Of a stretch of 26,034 nt of DNA, positions 11,913-19,390 are shown in pieces. Source of the stretch: a virus. The translations under genes and the position numbers were made by a program. Position 1 is the stretch's first letter; every line of letters starts with the position of its first letter. The stretch lies in IMG/VR virus record IMGVR_UViG_3300042567_000521, positions 1 to 26,034 of that record; one strand, written 5' to 3'. The notes below the pieces were generated by a model. The model had not been told where the DNA came from. It did not search any database and worked only from the letters and a program-made list of their open reading frames with translations.

Positions 11913-14017
11913 TATTGCACCTTCTTGTATTTGTTGCCACTGCTGGTAGTTCCAGTGCTGGAACTAGATCCGCCAGTGCCGTAAGTCCAGTCATTCTTGC
12001 CAGCCTTGTCATAACGCTGTAAGATTGTGTTCAATGCACCCAGGGCTGCCAGTCGGTCTTCAATAGGCAAATTGCGGTTGTTGAAGTCACCAGCAGCCTG
12101 TTTGTACATCTGCACATCTATATCACTTTGTGGGCCTTCAAAACGCGGAATGTTAGAAAGAATGCCATAACTCAACACATTCAAGCGAGCAATGGCCTTG
12201 CTTCCTTCTGTGCTGGATCCAATGGCTGCTGCCACTGTGTCAACACCAGCACCAATGCTGCTGCCTGTGGATTTTCTAATTTCCTGGTCTATCTGTTTCA
12301 TCAGTCCATAAGTGCGATCAGCAAAACCTTGATTCTTTACATCAGTTGCGGCTTGCTCACCTTTGGCTGCTGCTCCAGGTTTTTCTTCAGCCAGTCGCAT
12401 TTCTTTCTTGCGTTGTATTTCTGCAGCAGCAGCGTCAGCAGCAATTTGGTTGTTGAGTTTTTGTTGTGCATCATAGCGTTCTTTGGCCATTTTGAACTCT
12501 GATTCGCTGTTGTACTGTTGACGCTTTGGTGCTGCACCCAAAGACACGCCACCACCACCAACAGGTCGATTTGTTTGTGGCTGTGGTACTACAGGAGCAG
12601 ATGTTGCTGGTGGTTGAGATTGAGGTTGTGCTTGAGGTGCTACAGGAGCAGCAGGAGGGGTTGCTGCTGCCGCTGCTGGTGCTGCTGCCGCAGGAGGTGT
12701 GCCAGTTGACACACCAGGTTGTGTTTGACCCAATGAGAAGTTGTATTGTCTACGGAATTCTTCACGACTCATAGAGTTGCCTGCTGATCCAAATGGGCCT
12801 GCATCTCTTTCGTATTGTGCTTCTGCTTCCAACACATTGGTGCCAAACTTCTTGGCCAAATCCAGCGTGACTTGACTGACCGCACGATCCATGGCATTGA
12901 CTTGTCGTTCAACACGCAACTGGCTTTGATTGCCAACAAATGGTCTGCCAGTTTGAATATTGACCAATCTAATGTTGCCCCGTTCGTCAGATTGACGACT
13001 GTAGCGTTGGCCTTGTGCATCAATATAAGTTTCTGCTGTGGTAGTCACATTCTTGCCAATGTTAGTGGCCACAGCAGCAGTGTTGAGTTCTTCAGGTGAA
13101 AGGTCATTGCCTTGCAAGTCAGTGCCACGCAAGATCTTGCCTGTGCCACTTTGTAATACTTGCACACTGCGTTGTTGACCAGTTGTGGGATCAGTCACGG
13201 TGGCTCTAGTCCAAGTGTCAAACAAGCCCAGTTTGCTGCCTTCTACCTTGGCTGCGTCATTGTCCAGGGCTTTGAGCATGATGTATCGTGCCCAACTGCC
13301 TTGTTCGCTGCCTTTGCGTCCACCACGAATGCTGTCTGCAACACTGAGAAAGTCTCCCTTGGCAGTGTCGTTCTTTATTTTTTCTTGGGCTTTTTCTTGT
13401 TCACGTTGATTGGTCAACTGGCGGTAGGCTTGCTCTGAAGACAGTCGACGAAGTGTTTCTGGTTGACTGGGATCTTTGGCCAACTCCATCAGTCGAAATG
13501 GATCATTCTGTGCTGCCAGGAACTGGTCCATGGCCTGTGTTTGTGCAGGATCCTGTGTTTGTTGCTCCATCTGTTCAAACTCTGCCATTTCGGGCATGAA
13601 TGCCTGTTGTGGTTGTGGTTGTGACGGTTGTGGATTCACAGGGGCTGATGGCATTTGACCTGCGGCTGCCATTTGAGCAGCCCGTAAGGATTCAGCATTG
13701 GTGGCTGGGGGAGCCTGCATGGATGTTTGTGGTGCAACTGCTTGTGGTTCTGGTGCAGCAGGTGCTGTGGGCACAGCATTGGGAGTGACTTTAAGTTTGC
13801 CACCAACCATTTGCAAGTTGCCTGCATCTGTAGCAGTGCCAGTGCTGGCAGCAGCCACTTGTACAGCATCTGGACTTACGGGAGCACCAGCGGCAGCAGC
13901 AGCCAAGGCTGCTAATCTACGGCGTTCTTCTTCATCACGCTGTTGTTGATCCACTACGCCAACACCGTAATCATAACCTTGATTGGTGTTGGGCATGTAA
14001 TTTGTTGTGTAAGCCAT
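11912..14017 (-). CDS. Large internal/ejection-type structural protein, 701 aa
   Basis: No named family. The first 150 residues are Ala/Gln/Pro-rich and probably disordered, after a short start MAYTTNYMPNTNQGYDYG. A mixed domain spans about residues 170-420, with many charged residues (QREQEKAQEKIKN, KGDFLSVADSIRGGRKG). A second Pro/Ala/Gln linker is near 435-500, and the C-terminal domain is helical (ADRTYGLMKQIDQEIRKSTGSSIG...). This architecture and its place between the 238-aa and 258-aa genes suggest a virion ejection protein. The start ATG at 14017 lies 14 nt after the previous stop. Confidence 0.7.
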   Translation of the reverse strand: MAYTTNYMPNTNQGYDYGVGVVDQQQRDEEERRRLAALAAAAAGAPVSPDAVQVAAASTGTATDAGNLQMVGGKLKVTPNAVPTAPAAPEPQAVAPQTSMQAPPATNAESLRAAQMAAAGQMPSAPVNPQPSQPQPQQAFMPEMAEFEQMEQQTQDPAQTQAMDQFLAAQNDPFRLMELAKDPSQPETLRRLSSEQAYRQLTNQREQEKAQEKIKNDTAKGDFLSVADSIRGGRKGSEQGSWARYIMLKALDNDAAKVEGSKLGLFDTWTRATVTDPTTGQQRSVQVLQSGTGKILRGTDLQGNDLSPEELNTAAVATNIGKNVTTTAETYIDAQGQRYSRQSDERGNIRLVNIQTGRPFVGNQSQLRVERQVNAMDRAVSQVTLDLAKKFGTNVLEAEAQYERDAGPFGSAGNSMSREEFRRQYNFSLGQTQPGVSTGTPPAAAAPAAAAATPPAAPVAPQAQPQSQPPATSAPVVPQPQTNRPVGGGGVSLGAAPKRQQYNSESEFKMAKERYDAQQKLNNQIAADAAAAEIQRKKEMRLAEEKPGAAAKGEQAATDVKNQGFADRTYGLMKQIDQEIRKSTGSSIGAGVDTVAAAIGSSTEGSKAIARLNVLSYGILSNIPRFEGPQSDIDVQMYKQAAGDFNNRNLPIEDRLAALGALNTILQRYDKAGKNDWTYGTGGSSSSTGTTSSGNKYKKVQ

Positions 14018-14030
14018 TATGTGTTATCCA

Positions 14031-14747
14031 TTATTTGAAGTTGATGCCAAAGCCCATTTTGCTTTCAGTTGTGCTAGTGCCAGTTGGGCCCAGTCCATAA
14101 CTGCTGCTGGGTGTTCCAAAGATCACTGAAGCGTATTTGTTGTACAGGTCTTGTGGCACCATGGAGGCTGTGACGCCTTGACCAGCAGCACCAATGGCTT
14201 GACCAATGCCGCCTTGACCCAGTTGTGCCAGGGTAGAGCCAACTCCGGCTCGTTGTGTGGCAATGTCTCGCAACACGCCGGCTGCGGCTGCTTGTTGTTG
14301 TGCCTGTGTTTGTCCAGCAATGGCCTGTTGTGCAATGGCACTGCGGGCTGATCCCAGGTTGCCTGCACCACCAAACGCTGCCTGTTGATTGGCTATGTTT
14401 TGCATGTATTGTTGTTGAGCAGGCATCAAGGCGGCGTCCAGTTGTTGACGCTCATAGTTGGGGTCAAACAGACTTTGCAAGCCTGTGACGCCTGTACGCA
14501 ATGCTGATTCACCAGTTTGTCCCAGCACATTTTGTGCTTGGTATGATGTACCTGCCAGATTTTGTGCTGCGTTTGTCACACCTGGAGCACCTGTGTTGTA
14601 CAGTTCTGTGGCACCTTTGACAGCACCTGTGTAGGTAGGAGCAATGGTTCCTGTAAAGAACTCGTTCTGTGCTATGATTTGTTGACGCTGTTCGGGTGTC
14701 AACTCTGGTGTGGTGACACTTGTGCCGCCTGATTTTCCAAAACTCAT
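14031..14747 (-). CDS. Virion structural/ejection-type protein, 238 aa
   Basis: Gln/Ala/Gly-rich helical protein starting with a Gly/Ser/Thr segment and TPELTPEQRQQIIAQNEFFTG (residues 14-34). Similar proteins appear in environmental podoviruses next to other ejection proteins, but no function is established. Residues about 110-180 (AALMPAQQQYMQNIANQQAAFGG, QAIAGQTQAQQQAAAAGV) are long amphipathic helices likely to oligomerise. It has an AGGAGAAG ribosome site before ATG 14747, with a TAAATA-type box at 14764-14776. Confidence 0.75.
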   Translation of the reverse strand: MSFGKSGGTSVTTPELTPEQRQQIIAQNEFFTGTIAPTYTGAVKGATELYNTGAPGVTNAAQNLAGTSYQAQNVLGQTGESALRTGVTGLQSLFDPNYERQQLDAALMPAQQQYMQNIANQQAAFGGAGNLGSARSAIAQQAIAGQTQAQQQAAAAGVLRDIATQRAGVGSTLAQLGQGGIGQAIGAAGQGVTASMVPQDLYNKYASVIFGTPSSSYGLGPTGTSTTESKMGFGINFK

Positions 14748-14763
14748 TGTGCTTCTCCTGCTG

Positions 14764-14776
14764 ATTTAATATTTAG
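14764..14776 (-). promoter_or_regulatory. TAAATA-type box before the 238-aa gene
   Basis: The minus strand reads CTAAATATTAAAT about 20-30 nt before the ATG at 14747, ahead of the ribosome site. It lies in the longest spacer (60 nt) of the structural block, a natural site for an internal late promoter. Confidence 0.4.
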
Positions 14777-14807
14777 TGTGTTCATGTTTTCTCGCCTTTT
14801 TGTAGTG

Positions 14808-17800
14808 TTATCTTGGCACCACAGGGCCAGGTGTGAACTGACTCAAGTATGCGTTGAGGTCAGTGGGTGTGTACATTTGCTGCAAACCAAATGGTACTGC
14901 AGGTGCTGCTGGCACATTGTTGTATAGAGCCTGATCAAATCGGGGGCCTGGCTGATAAGGATGTTGTCCCCAGTAATATTGACTCTGCACCGGACTTGTG
15001 GTGTTGTAGAATGGTGTAGGCTGTACCCATCCAGGATTCAAGCCAGGATTGTTTACTTGTCCAACATCACCAAACTTCAGCGGATCAACTGGACCCCAAC
15101 CTGACCATTTTGGTGGATCTTCAGGCACAGGTGGTGTAGGCACAGGCACATACGGTGTGGGCGGTGTGATCACTTCCACAGGTGCAGGTGTTGGAGGCTG
15201 TGTAATATCTACTTCAGCCACAGGTGGTCTTGGCGTGCTGTCGCCAGGAACCAGGGGTGATAGTGGTGGTGGTTGGGTGAGATCCACATTGACCACTGGT
15301 GGTCTTGGTGTGCTGTCGCCTGGAACCAAAGGGCTCAATGGCAGTTCTGGTTCTCTTGGTGCTGTGACCACAATGGTGCCGTCATCTGTTTGACCAGGCA
15401 CTGTGACCGAAGGTGGTGTCACTGGAGGTGCCACAACAGGTGGAGCAGGTGGACCCATTACTTCACCTGGGGGTGTTGTGTATGTGTATTCTGGCCCAGG
15501 TGTCACTGGAGGTGCCACAACAGGTGGTGCCACAGGTGCTGGAGGACCCATGGTTTGACCAGGAGGTGTCACATTGCCCAACGAATCTCCTGTGCCAGTG
15601 TATAATGAACCGTCAGGTGTGACAAATATTGGTCGGCCATTTTGTTCACCGTATACTGCACTGCCTTCAGGCATCCAAGGAGGAATAGCAGACACTGGAG
15701 GTGGTGCTGCTGGTGGCAACGGAGTTGGAGTCAATGGTGTGGGCGGTGTGACAGGAGCGGTAGTGGGTGGTTGTATTGGACCCACAAATTCACCAGGAGG
15801 TGTTGTGTAGGTGTATTCGTTGGGTGGTGCAGGTGGTCCCACCACTTCACCAGCGGGTGTTGTGTAGGTGTATTCTGATTCTGGTGTTCGTACAGGAGTT
15901 TCCCAGGCATTGGCTGCATCATTGAATGTGGCACGACCACTATCAATGTCAGCGTCAGACGCCAGCACATTGCCAGGTGTGAGTGGTCCACGCACTGCTG
16001 ACTCTTGACCAACTTTGCCTGGTCTTCCAGCAACTTCTACCGCAACATCACCTGCAGTCTGTGTGCCACCACCAACTTCTGGTGCTCGGGCAAGAGTTAT
16101 AATCTTGCCAGACGCATCCAGGGTATTGCCAGTTGCGGCTTCAAAATAACTGATGTTGCCAGCAGCATCTCGCACAGGCACAGTGCCTGGTGGTGCAGAA
16201 GTCAATGCACGATATTCTGAAAAATTGTTGTTGGCAATGAGACGATTGACATCTGTGCCGGTATTGACCAGTTCTACTGCTTGTCCAAGATCAAATCCAC
16301 CATCTAATAAACGGCTTACAGTGGTGTTGTTTAATGTGCTGTTGGCTATGGCATCAATGTTTTTGGGTTGATTGTAAACCAGGCTGTTGATCTGCGTGCC
16401 AGTTAGATCTTTGCTCAATAACTTTGTGGCTGAATCCAGGCTTATTCGACCTGAATTTACAATGTTGCTGGCAGCAGCAATGTCATTGGCTGAAGCACCT
16501 GCTGACATCAAATCATTGATCTGACTTTCTGGGAACTGTGTGTTGGCCAGGCTGACCAGGGTGTTGGGAGGAACACCTGCAGCAGCCAGATCAAATAGGT
16601 CTGGTGCTGTGTATCCTTTGCTAATCAGATTGCTGATATCTGCCTTGCTGTAGCCATTGGCAGTGAGATCACTGACTTGTTGTGCAGTTATTGTGCCAGA
16701 ACTTACCAGGCCTGCTGTGGGATCTGCAGGTGCAGCAGGTCCTGCTGTGGTAGTGGTGCCAGGTGTTTTGGCTGCTGCCAACTGGTTGTATTCATTCCAT
16801 CGATTTTCTTTGATCAGTTGATCAACATTGGTGCCTGACTTTTGCAGTGCATCAGCCCGATTGATGTCAAATCCGCCAGAAGCCAAGCGGTCTATGGTGC
16901 TGCCTGACAATGTGCTGTTGACTGCTGCTTGTGCTTGACCTTTGGCTGCCAATTGCGATATAGCATTTCCGCTGATGTCTCTACTGAGCAACTGGCTGGC
17001 AGTGCCAACATCAATTTTGCCTGAATCTATCACTCTGCTGGTGGTGGCAATGTCTGTGACTGTGGCTCCACCTGACATTAGGTCGTTGATTTGACCTTCA
17101 GCAAATTTGGTATTGCTGAGTGTCACAAGATCTCTTGCGTTTACACCCACAGCAGCCAAGTCCTGCAGGTCTGTGGCATTGTAGCCCACACTCATCAACT
17201 TGGTGACATCAGCAGGTTGGTATCCTGCATCAGCATAGGTAGCAGCCTGGTCTACTGTGATGGTGCCTGCTTTGACCATGTCACGATAAGGTATTGAGTC
17301 AGCCAGGGCTTGTTGTTGCTCATTCATGACCTGACCAACTTCTCTTGGCACCACATAGTCTGTGTTGTCGTAAACTTGACCTTGACTGTATCTGGCGTCT
17401 TTGGCACCAGCAGCATAATTGGCCTTGGTCAATAGGGTGTTGGAAATTGCATCTGCTGACTGACCACGCACAGCACCTGCTGCTGCATCAATAGCAAATT
17501 GTCTGCTGGCACCTGTGGCTTCCAGGTGTAGTTGTATATTTTTTTCTGTAAGGCCTTGATTTTTCAATGCCACGGCGTCTTGGGCCAACAATTTACTGTC
17601 TTCGGCCCGCAACAAAATGTCTTGGTTGGAACCCAAAGTCACACTTTCAGCCACAGCATCTTTGCCCAGTTGACTGCTCATAACAGACGCACCATTTTTG
17701 CTGGTAAATTCTGCCAGGATGTTGGCAGTTTGTTCTGCTGAATTGTTGCGAACAATGCTTTCAGCAGCCAATTTAGCGTGTTCATTGCTGACACCCTGTT

Positions 17801-18560
17801 GTTTCAAGGCTGTTTCAATTTGTGCTTGGCTGAGGCCAGCCTTTTTGTAAGTTTCTGCGTCAGCGGCCACTACCAGGCCACCATCAGCATTTTTTTGCGT
17901 GATATTGAGTTTGCCAGCGGCCATTTTGTCATTGATTGACTGATAGTAATTCTTGGCCAGACTGCCCAGGTATGCTGTGGCAGCACCAGTGGCAGCAGAT
18001 TTGAGTACATCTCGCACACTGCCACCACGAGCAGCAGCAATACCACCTGACACCAGGGCTGTGCCCAAATAACTTTGCACAGCAGGGCTTAGTTGAGCAC
18101 CCAACAAAGTGTTGGCTTTGGCACCCAAGATAGGTGTGATATAACTGGCAGCAGCACCTAATGCAGCACCTTTGATGGCTTGTTCAAGTGTGCCGCCAGA
18201 AGCCAGGGTCACACCAGCACTCAACGCAGCCGTTCCCACCACAGTGGCAGCAGTGCCTGCAGCACCAAACCAGGCACCAATGGCCGGAATAGCAGCAGGA
18301 AAGAATATGGCCACAGCAGGAATAATAACAGGAGCCAGTTTGCGAACCAGGGGCTGCACAGTGCTGGTCCAAAACTTTTTGACGCCGTTCCACAAGTCAT
18401 CCAACCAGCCGTATTCTGGTAATCCAGTTTCGGGGTTGAGTGTGCCTGCTCCTCCGGCTGCTTCCAGCATGGCTGCTTCTTCTGGATTGATGTGTGCAAG
18501 GATAGTATCGCCGCCACGACCTTGTGATTGTAATTGTTGTGCTAAGGCCATCATTGACAT
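14808..18560 (-). CDS. Very large virion protein with membrane-like segment, duplicated module and Pro-rich tail, 1250 aa
   Basis: Probably an internal/ejection or tail protein. Starting from ATG 18560 (GGATAAC just upstream, 4 nt after the previous stop), residues 18-50 contain DTILAHINPEEAAML...GGAGTLNPETGLPE, a segment I recall as widespread in phage virion proteins. Residues 76-122 are hydrophobic (APVIIPAVAIFFPAAIPAIGAWFG), suited to membrane insertion. Residues about 428-598 and 618-788 are tandem copies of one module. The last 400 residues are Pro/Thr-rich with repeats: EYTYTTPPGEVMGPPAPP three times and PLSPLVPGDSTPRPP twice. An in-frame extension to 18629 would overlap the previous gene and is rejected. 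The function is inference. Confidence 0.8.
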   Translation of the reverse strand: MSMMALAQQLQSQGRGGDTILAHINPEEAAMLEAAGGAGTLNPETGLPEYGWLDDLWNGVKKFWTSTVQPLVRKLAPVIIPAVAIFFPAAIPAIGAWFGAAGTAATVVGTAALSAGVTLASGGTLEQAIKGAALGAAASYITPILGAKANTLLGAQLSPAVQSYLGTALVSGGIAAARGGSVRDVLKSAATGAATAYLGSLAKNYYQSINDKMAAGKLNITQKNADGGLVVAADAETYKKAGLSQAQIETALKQQGVSNEHAKLAAESIVRNNSAEQTANILAEFTSKNGASVMSSQLGKDAVAESVTLGSNQDILLRAEDSKLLAQDAVALKNQGLTEKNIQLHLEATGASRQFAIDAAAGAVRGQSADAISNTLLTKANYAAGAKDARYSQGQVYDNTDYVVPREVGQVMNEQQQALADSIPYRDMVKAGTITVDQAATYADAGYQPADVTKLMSVGYNATDLQDLAAVGVNARDLVTLSNTKFAEGQINDLMSGGATVTDIATTSRVIDSGKIDVGTASQLLSRDISGNAISQLAAKGQAQAAVNSTLSGSTIDRLASGGFDINRADALQKSGTNVDQLIKENRWNEYNQLAAAKTPGTTTTAGPAAPADPTAGLVSSGTITAQQVSDLTANGYSKADISNLISKGYTAPDLFDLAAAGVPPNTLVSLANTQFPESQINDLMSAGASANDIAAASNIVNSGRISLDSATKLLSKDLTGTQINSLVYNQPKNIDAIANSTLNNTTVSRLLDGGFDLGQAVELVNTGTDVNRLIANNNFSEYRALTSAPPGTVPVRDAAGNISYFEAATGNTLDASGKIITLARAPEVGGGTQTAGDVAVEVAGRPGKVGQESAVRGPLTPGNVLASDADIDSGRATFNDAANAWETPVRTPESEYTYTTPAGEVVGPPAPPNEYTYTTPPGEFVGPIQPPTTAPVTPPTPLTPTPLPPAAPPPVSAIPPWMPEGSAVYGEQNGRPIFVTPDGSLYTGTGDSLGNVTPPGQTMGPPAPVAPPVVAPPVTPGPEYTYTTPPGEVMGPPAPPVVAPPVTPPSVTVPGQTDDGTIVVTAPREPELPLSPLVPGDSTPRPPVVNVDLTQPPPLSPLVPGDSTPRPPVAEVDITQPPTPAPVEVITPPTPYVPVPTPPVPEDPPKWSGWGPVDPLKFGDVGQVNNPGLNPGWVQPTPFYNTTSPVQSQYYWGQHPYQPGPRFDQALYNNVPAAPAVPFGLQQMYTPTDLNAYLSQFTPGPVVPR

Positions 18561-18564
18561 AGTG

Positions 18565-18936
18565 TTATCCTTGTGCTTGTGGTTGTGTGGGCATGGCACT
18601 GTCGGGCATGGTTTCTGCCACTTTGCCAATAGTGGCCAACATGGCCAACATTTGTGGATCGGGTTTCTTGAGATTTTCTTCTGTGTCCAGGCCGCGTTGG
18701 ACCATGAACTTCACAAACATGGGATACTTGCTTTTGTCCATCAGTGCCATTTCTGCTTGGCGTCCTACTTCGGCATAGGCCCAGGCAGGCACACCAGATT
18801 CTGTAATCATCTGAACAATTTGCTGGGTTGAGGCCTCGCGTGTTTGTGGATTGGCCATCAAATTTTGTGTGCGATTATTGGCACCAAATGTCTTGCTGGC
18901 AAAATTGGGAGTGCGTAGTTGGCGTGATTTTTTCAT
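18565..18936 (-). CDS. Hypothetical structural-block protein, 123 aa
   Basis: Small protein with a basic start (MKKSRQLRTPNFASK), helical centre (TQQIVQMITESGVPAWAYAEVGRQAEMALMDKSKYPMFVKFMVQRGL, residues about 36-83) and a Met/Pro/Gln-rich tail. No family recognised. No strong ribosome site; a TTAAATATAC box lies 7-16 nt before the ATG. It is followed 4 nt later by the 1250-aa gene, so a partner or chaperone of that large protein is possible. Confidence 0.75.
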   Translation of the reverse strand: MKKSRQLRTPNFASKTFGANNRTQNLMANPQTREASTQQIVQMITESGVPAWAYAEVGRQAEMALMDKSKYPMFVKFMVQRGLDTEENLKKPDPQMLAMLATIGKVAETMPDSAMPTQPQAQG

Positions 18937-18940
18937 AGTC

Positions 18941-18950
18941 GTATATTTAA
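18941..18950 (-). promoter_or_regulatory. TAAATA-type box before the 123-aa gene
   Basis: The minus strand reads TTAAATATAC, ending 4 nt before the ATG at 18936. If it is a -10-like element, the transcript would start at or near the ATG, leaving little or no leader. Confidence 0.35.
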
Positions 18951-18955
18951 CTGGA

Positions 18956-19390
18956 TCAAGATAACCAGGTGGGTTTGACAGGCCAAGTCACAGTTTCTGG
19001 AAAGCCACTCTGTTGAGGAACTGCCAACAGGGCCTGACGGTATTCAATCAATTGTTGTTGCTGGTCAGTGTTGAGACTGGCATACCATATGGGATTGATA
19101 CGATCAATGTCTTCCAGCATTTTGTTTCTGGTAATTCTTGACAGTATCTGCGATAACTCTGTGTTTAACTTCCAAACACCTGCGATATAATCAAATTCGT
19201 AATAAAGACTGGGATTGCTGGGATTGCCTGGCAAGGGTTCAACTTGTCCATTGACCACTCTATTTGTGCGAGCATCATAGGAACCTTCAATCACACCCAC
19301 TGTGCTTGTTGATTCAGGCAGTCCTGGTTCGCTGGAAGTCACAGTGCCTTGTATTTTGCCAGTGGCTGGGTCGTAGGTGGTGTATATCAT
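18956..19390 (-). CDS. Tail fibre assembly chaperone-like protein, 144 aa
   Basis: The C-terminal half carries the signature of phage tail assembly chaperone (Phage_tail_APC/XkdW-like) domains: RITRNKMLEDID (85-96), YRQALLAVPQQ (117-127) and FPETVTWPVKP (130-140). These proteins help fold or attach tail fibres. The N-terminal half is beta-rich with YDPATGKIQG and YEFDYIAGVW motifs, as in fibre-tip associated proteins. Its ATG overlaps the stop of the 815-aa fibre gene as ATGA, exactly where a fibre partner is expected. It has no membrane segment. Confidence 0.82.
   Translation of the reverse strand: MIYTTYDPATGKIQGTVTSSEPGLPESTSTVGVIEGSYDARTNRVVNGQVEPLPGNPSNPSLYYEFDYIAGVWKLNTELSQILSRITRNKMLEDIDRINPIWYASLNTDQQQQLIEYRQALLAVPQQSGFPETVTWPVKPTWLS

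Noticed and set aside
18172-18831. Plus-strand ORF of 219 aa
   Set aside because: Shadow of the Ala-rich N-terminus of the 1250-aa protein and the gene before it; no ribosome site or family.
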